The position numbers were made by a program, and so were the translations under genes. From contig NZ_JADKYZ010000012.1 of the NCBI RefSeq assembly GCF_015354245.1, forward strand, positions 1 through 64,000: a stretch of 64,000 nucleotides of DNA. Reading direction: 5' to 3'. Position 1 is the first letter of the stretch, and each line of letters begins with the position of its first letter. Shown piece by piece: positions 1 through 7,070 of the stretch. The notes under the pieces are model-generated. The model saw only the letters and a list, made by a program, of their open reading frames with translations. It did no database searches and was not told where the DNA came from. This stretch comes from Diaphorobacter caeni (GTDB lineage Bacteria; Pseudomonadota; Gammaproteobacteria; Burkholderiales; Burkholderiaceae_C).

Positions 1-127
1 GAGGCCACCATACCCGTTTACAAAGCGAACAGGAAAGTCAATGAAATCAACGGTCTACCCAGACCACCCCCGCGCCAGTGCTAGCTTTGCGTACCGTCAC
101 TTATTGCACTGAAAACGAGGAGACCCC
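1..127. mobile_element. Terminal inverted repeat of an IS1071-like (Tn3-family) element
   Basis: Read on the minus strand from 127, the sequence starts GGGGTCTCCTCGTTTTCAGT and continues with AATAAGTGACGG, a Tn3-family type of end. It matches my memory of the roughly 110-bp inverted repeat of IS1071, the element that bounds catabolic transposons such as Tn5271 of Comamonas. The repeat would span about 18-127, and the window starts just inside it, so the transposase lies to the left. The outer edge falls exactly where the reading frame of the neighbouring DUF2857 gene loses family similarity. The five bases 128-132 (TTCTC) would be one copy of a target duplication. Identification is from memory, without a database match. 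Confidence 0.75.
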
Positions 128-360
128 TTCTCCACGTCCTGCGCCTGCTGGAGCAGCCGCCGCAGCACTTCGCGGTTGACCGTCACTGAGCACCAGGAGA
201 CGTTGGCGTTGGCCAGCACGCTGATCAGCGCGGGATGCTTGAGGGCGTCCAGCTCTGCCTCGCCAAACCCCATCAGCTTGCAGCGGCGCAGTTGCCCATT
301 GCGCAGGTCATAGAGGGCCTGGGCGATGACAGCCTGGTTGAGTGGGTGTGCTGTGGACAT
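97..360 (-). pseudogene. DUF2857-family ICE protein, truncated by the IS1071-like end
   Basis: This is the N-terminal part of a DUF2857-type protein, a family of unknown function in the conserved core of PFGI-1/ICEclc-type conjugative elements, normally about 180 residues. The first ~78 residues (start MSTAHPLNQAVIAQALYDL, then a Leu/Arg-rich helical stretch ending in QAQDVEK) look native. The last nine residues are read from the insertion-sequence end, and the frame stops at 97. The native part covers 128-360. It lies 15 bp downstream of the ParB gene on the same strand, the usual ICE order. The product is probably non-functional. Confidence 0.7.
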
Positions 361-375
361 GCTGGCCTCCCTCGC

Positions 376-1968
376 TTAGGTTCCAGAGTCCGCAGCGCCG
401 GCTTCGAGATCGAGCAGGCGGCGGGCCAGTCGCAGCAGGCGGAACAGCTTGACCAGCGCGGTGTCGCTCAATCTTCGGGTTACGTCGCCCTGGCCGTACA
501 GCAGCGCCGGCAGGTCGATGACGACTTGCCCGTTGTCCAGACCGACGTCGGCGGGCTGCTGACCGGCCAGGCAAGCCAACAGCGTATGGACGGCACGGCC
601 CTTTGGCGCCAGGCTTGAGGTATGGGCACGGCAGGCGAAGCCGATACCGTCTGGGCGGTCATCGATGCACTCGCCCAGGTCTGCCTCGACCGCAATCTCG
701 CGGGCGAACTGCGCGACGTGGATGCGCAGGTGCTCGGGTGTGTCCAGGCCGGGGGCGATGTACCAGACATCCGAGATCGGATAGAGCCCGCCAGCCTGCA
801 CCGGGATGGACTGCAAGACGTTCGCCGAGAAGTCGCGCGGCAGTGCATCGCCCAACTGGTCGGCGACCATGCGCTGGATGGACTCAAGCCGTTCGGTTGT
901 CGGCGCCGGGGAGACGATGTGCTCTTGAAGCAGGCTGCCATCCGTGTCGCTTTTGCCCGTTGATGGCGTTGCCGCAGGCTTCGCGGCGGGTGGCGCGGTA
1001 TCGACAGGTGGGCGCGCGATGGCCTCTGGCTCTGGCAAGGCAGGCGGTGTCGAGGGCGGCGTCGGCTCGCTGACCAAGGCACGCTGGCGGCTCTCGGATT
1101 CGGTCATGTCCAGAGCGAGCACGTCGTAATCGACGTCCAGCAATTCGGCCATCTGGCCGATCAGTTCGTCCTGTACGCGCTGCGTAGAGAACTCGTCGGC
1201 CTGGACATCGAATTGCGACAGCACTTCCTGAAAGAACTCGTCGAAGTCCTGAACCAGTGAGCGGCCTTTGGCGTAATGCTCCCAGGTGCGCTCGCAGGCC
1301 TTGCGCATGACCGACAACCGCTCGACCTGGTGACGCCCCAGGCCGGCGTAGAGCACGGTCGGGATTGCGGGCAGCAGGTAGCGTACGGCGTCGGCCATCC
1401 GGCTGATGTGCGATTGCTGCACGGGGTATCCGTCGGCGGCCAGGCGGCGAGCCAGCTCGGACTGGCTCAGGGTGGAGCGGATTTCCAGTTCGTAGAACTC
1501 GCGCGCTTTCTCGACGCCCAAAGCGCGCTCGATGAAGGTGAGGCCACCGCGCAGTTCGTTTTCCGCAAGATGCCCGGTGAGCGCGACGATCTCGCCACGC
1601 TCGGGCCATGGGCGGAACAGGCATGAGACCCGAAAAAAACGTTCGTCCCTGGTCTCCGACCAGAGTTCGCGCAGGATTGCCAGTCGCGTGTTGCCGCCAT
1701 TGCGGATGATGTAGTGATCGTCGCCGGGCCGCCGGGTGATGGCCGGAGCCGCGTCCAGGCCACGCTCGCGGATGGATGCCTTGATTTCCTCGTACACCGG
1801 ATTGCGCTTCTTGCGCGGGTCGTGGTCGTAGGGGCGCAACTGGTCGAGCGTCACGATCATGGGCGTGTCGGCGATCGGGTCGCTCAAGGTCGTTGCTGAC
1901 GGGCCGCTGCGCTCGAACCCGGACGCGAGCAGTTTGCCGGCCATCTGCTGGGAGGTGATCTCAGTCAT
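376..1968 (-). CDS. parB: ICE ParB-family partition protein (PFGI-1 class)
   Basis: This is a 530-residue ParB-like protein of the integrating-conjugative-element type, expected to work with the adjacent ParA in segregation or maintenance of the excised element. The ParB/Sulfiredoxin-like N-terminal domain is visible around residues 38-130 (VTLDQLRPYDHDPRKKRNP, then IRNGGNTRLAILREL, the ParB-box region). A helix-turn-helix region follows (SQSELARRLAADGYPVQQSHISRM, residues about 168-190). Residues about 300-350 are a Pro/Ala-rich linker before a family-specific C-terminal domain. The start overlaps the upstream small gene by 8 bp, so translation is probably coupled. At 530 residues it is much longer than chromosomal ParB (about 300), as usual for ICE versions. 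Confidence 0.88.
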   Translation of the reverse strand: MTEITSQQMAGKLLASGFERSGPSATTLSDPIADTPMIVTLDQLRPYDHDPRKKRNPVYEEIKASIRERGLDAAPAITRRPGDDHYIIRNGGNTRLAILRELWSETRDERFFRVSCLFRPWPERGEIVALTGHLAENELRGGLTFIERALGVEKAREFYELEIRSTLSQSELARRLAADGYPVQQSHISRMADAVRYLLPAIPTVLYAGLGRHQVERLSVMRKACERTWEHYAKGRSLVQDFDEFFQEVLSQFDVQADEFSTQRVQDELIGQMAELLDVDYDVLALDMTESESRQRALVSEPTPPSTPPALPEPEAIARPPVDTAPPAAKPAATPSTGKSDTDGSLLQEHIVSPAPTTERLESIQRMVADQLGDALPRDFSANVLQSIPVQAGGLYPISDVWYIAPGLDTPEHLRIHVAQFAREIAVEADLGECIDDRPDGIGFACRAHTSSLAPKGRAVHTLLACLAGQQPADVGLDNGQVVIDLPALLYGQGDVTRRLSDTALVKLFRLLRLARRLLDLEAGAADSGT

Positions 1969-2209
1969 GGCCGCCCCCCTGCGCTAGGGATCGGGTCTCG
2001 CGCTCGGCGCGACGGATCTGCGCACGGGCGTTGAGGGCTGCCCGGTGATCGCTGGCCGTCGAGCTGGTGTAGATCGCGGCGCAGCCTGCCTTGGTGAACT
2101 TGAGGTGACCGCCCGCCGTGCGCTTTACGTGCCAGCCTTCGCCGACGGCGAACTCGATCAGAGCGCGCAGCCGGCTGTGGCCTCGGGCCAGTTCATGTGC
2201 GTTGGCCAT
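1961..2209 (-). CDS. Small HicA-fold protein between parA and parB (Shi-like)
   Basis: This is an 82-residue protein starting MANAHELARGHSRLRALIEF, with a segment WHVKRTAGGHLKFTK that resembles the HicA/dsRBD-like fold, where the GGHLKF histidine is conserved. The start at 2209 is chosen because AGGAGG lies 5 bp upstream; the frame is open further upstream but without a better site. It overlaps parA by 17 bp and parB by 8 bp. In ICEclc a small gene in this position, shi, acts with parA to arrest cell division of transfer-competent cells. Assigning that role here rests on position and size. A HicA-like RNase toxin without a HicB partner is the alternative. Confidence 0.7.
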   Translation of the reverse strand: MANAHELARGHSRLRALIEFAVGEGWHVKRTAGGHLKFTKAGCAAIYTSSTASDHRAALNARAQIRRAERETRSLAQGGGHD

Positions 2210-3068
2210 GGGGCCTCCTGGTATCAAGAGGCTGTGGCGGACGGCCGGACACTGCGGCAAATCGATCCTGCCACTGCGGGAGCAATTCGCCAGCAAGATC
2301 GCGCATGGTGGCGAGCGCGGCGGGAGCGACTCTGCCCACTGGCTGGCGGTACTCGACCCGATGCACCGGTAGGCCGCGCGTCGCGGCACGCGGATAAGCC
2401 TCAATGGCCGGCACGTCGGTGGCCAACACGCCGATGTCGGTATGGTCTTGAAACAGATCGCGCAGCGCCTGCTGGATCAGCCGGGCGTTGGCGGACACCG
2501 GATGGACGCGGTTGATGAGCAGGTGCAGCGGCGGCGGCTCGATGCCCAGCTGCCGGTACGGCGCAATGTCCGCGAGCAACTGCATGGTGCCGCGCCGCAG
2601 CTCGCGGGCGGCGAGGATTTCCGGAGTCACGGGCGACAGCGCGAGGTCGGAGGCCAGCACCGCCATCTCCAGCAGTACCGAGCGCGCGCCCTGGGTGTCG
2701 ATCAGCACCAGGTCGTAGAGGGGTTTGAGCGCCGGAAGCAGATGCCGCAGCCGCAGGCGCCCGTCTGGCGCGTGCAGCAGCAAGGTGTTCAGTTCGCCTC
2801 GGTGGTCGTTGGAGAGCACCAAGTCCAGGCCCGTGATGATCGTGCGGGACACAAGCTGGTCGAGGTCGCGCTCGTTGAAGGCCAGCAATTCATAGATGCC
2901 GCCCGGCGCGCGGTGAGCCAGCTCGTAGTAGGAGGACAAGGTGGGCTGCACATCGAGATCGAGCAGCAGCACGCGCAGCCCGGCGTCCGCAGCGAGACCA
3001 CCCAGGTTTGCAGCCGTGGTGGTCTTGCCGACCCCACCTTTGGTTGAAATGATGGATACGACCTGCAT
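2193..3068 (-). CDS. parA: ParA/Soj-family partition ATPase of the ICE
   Basis: This is a 291-residue deviant Walker-type ATPase. The Walker A motif KGGVGKTTT is at residues 10-18, with the signature lysine of the ParA/MinD group, and VLLLDLDVQPTLS follows at about 33-45. VLIDTQGA (about 120) is the Walker B region, with Gln-Gly in place of the usual Pro-Pro. The protein would form ATP-dependent dimers on DNA and partner with ParB. It heads the parA-small gene-parB-DUF2857 cluster, all with short overlaps or gaps. The AlpA-type gene lies 42 bp upstream on the same strand. Confidence 0.9.
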   Translation of the reverse strand: MQVVSIISTKGGVGKTTTAANLGGLAADAGLRVLLLDLDVQPTLSSYYELAHRAPGGIYELLAFNERDLDQLVSRTIITGLDLVLSNDHRGELNTLLLHAPDGRLRLRHLLPALKPLYDLVLIDTQGARSVLLEMAVLASDLALSPVTPEILAARELRRGTMQLLADIAPYRQLGIEPPPLHLLINRVHPVSANARLIQQALRDLFQDHTDIGVLATDVPAIEAYPRAATRGLPVHRVEYRQPVGRVAPAALATMRDLAGELLPQWQDRFAAVSGRPPQPLDTRRPHGQRT

Positions 3069-3110
3069 GGCGTTCTCCGTATGAGGATGGAAAGTCCGCG
3101 GGAGGACGGG

Positions 3111-3323
3111 TCAGGCCCGGTTGTTGACGCGCTCGTCGATCCACTGATCGATTTCGATGGAATCCCAGCCCACGGCGCGCACGCCCAGACGCAGCGCCTG
3201 CGGGAACTGGCGTTTCTTCATCAGGTTGTAGATGTGGGCGCGCTTGAAACCGGATTTCGCTTCGACTTCTTCCAGGCGCAGGATGCGGCGCTCGTTTGGC
3301 TGCAGTACAGGTGTTTGCGACAT
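3111..3323 (-). CDS. alpA: AlpA-family helix-turn-helix regulator
   Basis: This is a 70-residue DNA-binding protein of the AlpA/MerR-like HTH_17 type. Visible features are RRILRLEEVEAKSGFKRAHI (winged helix-turn-helix), YNLMKKRQFPQALRLGVRAV, and a C-terminal WDSIEIDQWIDERV helix typical of the family. AlpA proteins control excision or early genes in phages and ICEs. I chose ATG at 3323 because AGGAG sits 8 bp upstream; a GTG at 3332 overlaps that site. It is probably the first gene of the parA operon. Confidence 0.88.
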   Translation of the reverse strand: MSQTPVLQPNERRILRLEEVEAKSGFKRAHIYNLMKKRQFPQALRLGVRAVGWDSIEIDQWIDERVNNRA

Positions 3324-3396
3324 GGCGGTCACTCCTGAACGCTCAGTGGCGTTTGTTGGCGTGACCTCTATTCAATAGACACGGCTGCGAAAAGAC

Positions 3397-3410
3397 ATTG
3401 CAAATGCAAT
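3397..3410. promoter_or_regulatory. Palindrome upstream of alpA
   Basis: ATTGCA-AA-TGCAAT is an inverted repeat with 6-bp arms, 74 bp upstream of the alpA start and between alpA and the 251-residue gene. A compact dyad in the leader of a small autoregulated DNA-binding protein is a plausible operator. No clear -35/-10 pair was assigned. Confidence 0.35.
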
Positions 3411-3441
3411 CTCCGCTACTGCACATACAAGCTGGCAAATC

Positions 3442-4197
3442 TCAGCGGGAGGCGCTACGCAACCGGCGCCTGGCGGTGGCGAACTTGCCGTTCAATGTCC
3501 GCTCCGCGATACCCATGGCGCCGCTGTGATGGGCGACCAGCGCGCTGACCACGGCCTCCTGCGTCTTGAAGCTGGAGTACGGCGTGCCCGATGGCGACTG
3601 GCCGAGCATCAGCTCTAACAGGCCGCCAACGATGTTCAGGTAGGTGGCCTCGGCCCGATCACTGATCGGACACTGCGCGCATGCCGGAATCACCGTGGAC
3701 TGCTTGAGCAGCGCGTCATGCTTGTCCTGCAACTCGCGAAGCTGACGTTTGGTCTGTTCCAGGGCGGATTTCAAAGCCTGGCGTTCGACCAGCATGGCTT
3801 GCCCTGTTTCTAGGGAGATGAATGGATGGATGATGCGCTCGCTGCGGGAGAAGAGAAAGCCGGGCCGCTGCTCGGGGTAGTGCTTGCGCATCCAGCACTT
3901 CAGATCGACATGGCGTACCGTCAGATCAGGCGATTCGATCAACGCGGTGTCGCGTGTCGTGATGCCATGCTGCCCGAAGGGCAGTTCCCCGTTGAGGATG
4001 CCGTCATAGATGCGGTCGGTGTACAGCCGCAGTTCGCCCAAACGCGGGCAGTCCAGCGACTGCGGCAGATTCATCGGCGACGAGACCGAAGCCAGGATCA
4101 CCTGCTCGTATCGCAGCAGTCCGGCCCAGCGGATGGACGCTTCGAGCGGGCGGTAGAACACCTTTGATGTTGGTGCATCATTTTTGTTCTCGTGCAT
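3442..4197 (-). CDS. ICE-associated protein of unknown function
   Basis: This is a 251-residue protein beginning MHENKNDAPTSKVFYRPLEA. I chose this start because AAGGAG lies 10 bp upstream; the frame stays open to 4449 but that extension is Ser/Arg-rich and has no comparable site. The N-terminal half is globular and aromatic-rich (IRWAGLLRYEQVIL). The middle (about 135-170) is a predicted coiled coil with many Gln/Lys/Glu. A CAQC pair follows, and the C-terminus is basic (KFATARRRLRSASR). It has no transmembrane segments. Its place between the integrase and alpA suggests a role in ICE regulation or replication, but I do not recognise the family. Confidence 0.7.
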   Translation of the reverse strand: MHENKNDAPTSKVFYRPLEASIRWAGLLRYEQVILASVSSPMNLPQSLDCPRLGELRLYTDRIYDGILNGELPFGQHGITTRDTALIESPDLTVRHVDLKCWMRKHYPEQRPGFLFSRSERIIHPFISLETGQAMLVERQALKSALEQTKRQLRELQDKHDALLKQSTVIPACAQCPISDRAEATYLNIVGGLLELMLGQSPSGTPYSSFKTQEAVVSALVAHHSGAMGIAERTLNGKFATARRRLRSASR

Positions 4198-4761
4198 GCT
4201 CCGTCTCCTTCCAGGAGAAGAACTACAGGGCCGACTGCTTTTGCAGCCGTTCTCATGGTCGGCCTGTTGTCCGCGCAAGACGCGAGTGATGACGCCCGCT
4301 TTTGATGACTTCTGATCAGTTCGCGCAACGAGTAGGCGTTGTGTGCTCGATGTGCAAAAATCCATCGGGCACAAGAAAACCGAGCGTCTGTCGCGGCTCG
4401 ACAGTGACGCTTGCGCTATCAGGATCGTGAGAAGTGGCTGCTCTCGCAAAACCGTATCGGTATGGTCTGATGCGCCAGCGGTTTCAAAAAGCGGCGAGCG
4501 CTCGGAATCTATTGCTCGGGGCTTGAGATTGGCAACGAAAATCCGCTGGTGTCATATCCGATCGAGATACTGATATAGCGAGATAGCATTACCGAGAAGT
4601 CGCCTATGGTGACTGCCGAGCGCTGATTCGACGCTAAACGCTGCCTGCCAAAACGTGGAAATTGCGAGTTGGCCGCGCAGAAGACGGATGGGCGGCCATG
4701 CGAAGCGATCGACGTTCCGTCCTTTGACCTTGACCGGACGGTGCTGCCGCCCCGCCTCAGC
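4198..4761. other. Non-coding stretch between the 251-residue gene and the integrase
   Basis: No convincing gene is seen. The part from about 4330 to 4640 is more AT-rich than its surroundings (for example ATACTGATATAGCGAGATAGC near 4566) and probably holds the promoter of the 251-residue gene and the end of the integrase transcript. Minus-strand frames here are short and lack ribosome binding sites. Confidence 0.4.
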
Positions 4762-6690
4762 TCAACGGGCGACGGGATCTTCGGGCATATCAACCAACAT
4801 TGCCGTTTTTACCAGGCGCTCTACAGTCTGCCTGGCCAGCACCGGAGACGCCTCCGATTGCTCTGCAAGCTCATCGGTTTCTATGGCATGTGCGGCGACC
4901 AGTCGAGCTGCAAGATGCTGGTTTGTCGGATCGACGGCCTCGATGACTGGACACTTGCCCAGGGCATCGTATGGCCGTAGCAGTGCGTGATAGATGTGCC
5001 AGGTGTCGATACCGCGCGGCACCAGCTTCAGGACAGCCTGAATCAGCTTGCGCTTGATGGGGTCGAGTTGCCAGTCCGGGACGCGCTGCCCACGGTGACC
5101 CAGATGGATCGACAGGAGATTGCCGGCCTGAATCTCGTAAGTGATCCAGCGGCGGGACTTGCCAACCAGCTTGGCGTAATCGGCCACCGACAGGTTGTGG
5201 GATGCCTCGAACATCTCCAGCAATTGCAAGCGCTCGCGCTGCACCTCTGACAGCGTGGGTCGCGCGTACTCGGGCAGATGCACCGCCGAAAGTCGATAGA
5301 CGGAAGCTGGAACCGCTGGTGCATCGGGTGCAGGCGCAACGATCAACTGAGGGGAGTTTGGATTCAGGGCGGGCGGCTGCGCTGCCGCCTGTCCGGCAAT
5401 TGTGGGCAGGCCCTGCAACGTGATGGTCAAGTGCGTGCTGGCAACTTCGACCTGATTCTGCTCGAACAAGTCCAGCCGGTCGGCCCAGTCCTGCATCATG
5501 ACGCGGCGCTGCTCGACGTACTCGGCGTGGTTGTAGGTCGCGCTGATCCGATCCGGATCGGCATGCGAAAGTTGGGCGTCTACCCACTTGGGCGGATACC
5601 CCAATTCATTGAGCGCAGTCGAGATGGTGGCGCGAACGCCGTGCCCAGTGAGCCGGTCTTCATAGCCCATGCGTTTGAGCGCGCCGTTGAACGTGTTCTC
5701 GCTGAGAGGGTTTTTCAGGCACCAATCACCGGGGATGAGATACACCTGCGCTGGCTTCAGATTTCCCAGCAGATGACGAACGACTTCTTGTGCCTGCAAC
5801 GACAGTGGCACGATGTACGGTGGGATGTCGGCGAAACGCTGGCGCTTCTTCTTGGTGAGCTGCTTGCGTTGCTTGAGCCTGACAACCGGGATGATCCACA
5901 GACCGCGCTCCAGATCGAACTGATCGGGCGTGGCGTAGCGCAATTCACCGGTTCTCACACCCGTGAGCAGCAGCAGACGTAGGCCCAATTGCGTATTCAG
6001 GCGACCGCTGTACTTGCGCAACGTCTGCAGCATTGCCGGCAGCTCGGGCATGCGCAGAAAGGGGTTGTTCTCCACCGGCGGCAGCGGCATCGCCACCACA
6101 TCCAGATCCTTGGCCGGGTTGTCGCCCATGTTGGGCACCACCACCGAGGCGTAGGTGAATAGCTGGCTGAACCAGGTGCGCAGCTTCTCGGCTACCGACA
6201 GCGAGCCACGTTTTTCGACTCTGCCGATGATGTCCAGCAGATGGGCGCGAGTGACGTCGTAGATGGTCAGGTGGCGCAATACGGGAAACACATCCTTGGC
6301 GAAGACGCGCCCGATCTGCTTGGGCGTGCTCTGGCGGCCCTCATTTTCCAGAGAGAGGCTGCGGTGGGCCAGCCATTTGTCGTAGATGGCCTGGAAGGTG
6401 TGCTCGCCCGCCAGGACGATGGCGTGGCGCTTGCGCTTGCGCTCCGAATGCGGGTTGATGCCCTTGACCAGCATGGCCCGGGCCTCGTCGCGCAGATTGC
6501 GAGCGTCTTTCAGGGAAAGCGCCGGATAGCCGCCAAAGGTGATGCGCTCACGCTTGCCCAGCCAGGAATAGCGGAAGTGCCATACCTTGCTGCCGATGGC
6601 GGAGACGTAGAGGTAAAGGCCGTCGAAATCGGCAAGCGAGTACGGCTTGCCGGTGGCCTTGGCTTGCCGAGCCATGAGGTCCGAGAGCAT
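4762..6690 (-). CDS. int: Tyrosine-type ICE integrase (IntB13-like), tRNA-Gly specific
   Basis: This 642-residue site-specific recombinase is predicted to insert and excise the element at the 3' end of tRNA-Gly. Residues 1-95 form the N-terminal DUF4102-like arm-binding domain (LADFDGLYLYV, TFGGYPALSLKDAR), and 100-200 the core-binding domain. The catalytic residues are Arg246 (TGVRTGEL), His350 and Arg353 (HGVRATIS), His376 (LSHAD) and the nucleophile Tyr386 (SATYNHAEY), so the active site is complete. Residues from about 410 are a long extension with a second helix-turn-helix (LSVADYAKLVGKSRRWITYE, about 505-525), as in ICEclc/PAGI-2 integrases of about 650 residues. The gene starts 238 bp from the tRNA and reads away from it. 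Confidence 0.93.
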   Translation of the reverse strand: MLSDLMARQAKATGKPYSLADFDGLYLYVSAIGSKVWHFRYSWLGKRERITFGGYPALSLKDARNLRDEARAMLVKGINPHSERKRKRHAIVLAGEHTFQAIYDKWLAHRSLSLENEGRQSTPKQIGRVFAKDVFPVLRHLTIYDVTRAHLLDIIGRVEKRGSLSVAEKLRTWFSQLFTYASVVVPNMGDNPAKDLDVVAMPLPPVENNPFLRMPELPAMLQTLRKYSGRLNTQLGLRLLLLTGVRTGELRYATPDQFDLERGLWIIPVVRLKQRKQLTKKKRQRFADIPPYIVPLSLQAQEVVRHLLGNLKPAQVYLIPGDWCLKNPLSENTFNGALKRMGYEDRLTGHGVRATISTALNELGYPPKWVDAQLSHADPDRISATYNHAEYVEQRRVMMQDWADRLDLFEQNQVEVASTHLTITLQGLPTIAGQAAAQPPALNPNSPQLIVAPAPDAPAVPASVYRLSAVHLPEYARPTLSEVQRERLQLLEMFEASHNLSVADYAKLVGKSRRWITYEIQAGNLLSIHLGHRGQRVPDWQLDPIKRKLIQAVLKLVPRGIDTWHIYHALLRPYDALGKCPVIEAVDPTNQHLAARLVAAHAIETDELAEQSEASPVLARQTVERLVKTAMLVDMPEDPVAR

Positions 6691-6782
6691 ATGTCCAACT
6701 CCAGAAGGCGAGTTGAATGCAATCGTTCTCTTCTAGCGCCAGCTCCTCCAGCAACAATGCGGATTGGGAACCTCGCACATTG

Positions 6783-6844
6783 TTTGGGCCACTTTTTGTA
6801 CCAGTTTGGGCCGGTTGTCAGTGGTTCTCGCTGGATGTCAGTGG
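6783..6844. repeat. Direct repeats in the att region (possible integrase arm sites)
   Basis: Two short direct repeats lie between the integrase start and the tRNA: TTTGGGCC at 6783-6790 and 6805-6812 (22 bp apart), and TGTCAGTGG at 6816-6824 and 6836-6844 (20 bp apart). Spacing near two helical turns fits binding of the integrase N-terminal domain, or of an excisionase, on the same DNA face. Function is inferred from position only. Confidence 0.4.
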
Positions 6845-6928
6845 ATCGATGTTTGGTGAAAATCATCAATCATGACAACGACTTGCGGCGTTCCCTGGCG
6901 TTCGGTGGAAGTCCCTGGAAAGTCGAAG

Positions 6929-6946
6929 TGGAGCGGGTGATGGGAA
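6929..6946 (-). other. Predicted attachment site (att) at the 3' end of tRNA-Gly
   Basis: ICEclc-type elements recombine within the last ~18 bp of a tRNA-Gly gene. Here that is TTCCCATCACCCGCTCCA read on the minus strand. The integrase side lies below 6929 and intact chromosome lies above. No second copy was seen between 1 and 6900, so the other att is outside the window. Exact crossover bases are not determinable. Confidence 0.6.
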
Positions 6947-7002
6947 TCGAACCCACGTTATTTGCTTGGGAAGCAAGAGTCCTACCATTGAACGACACCC
7001 GC
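6929..7002 (-). tRNA. glyU: tRNA-Gly (CCC anticodon)
   Basis: This 74-nt tRNA includes an encoded CCA. The acceptor stem is GCGGGTG (5') with CACCCGC (3'), discriminator T, then CCA at 6931-6929. The D-arm has TTCAATGGTAGGAC, the anticodon loop is TTCCCAA with anticodon CCC, and the T-arm contains GGTTCGATTCC. It closely resembles E. coli glyU. The gene is intact despite the ICE insertion because the element restores the 3' end. Confidence 0.95.
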
Positions 7003-7070
7003 GAAGCCTTTTATTCTAGCGCACCGCCTGCGGTTTACTGAGACTGGCGGTGGGCTTTTTCGTGCAGGGC

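Noticed and set aside
4509-4793. A 94-codon minus-strand frame at the end of the integrase gene
   Set aside because: No ribosome binding site, overlaps the integrase end, and has no recognisable domain; treated as non-coding ICE sequence.
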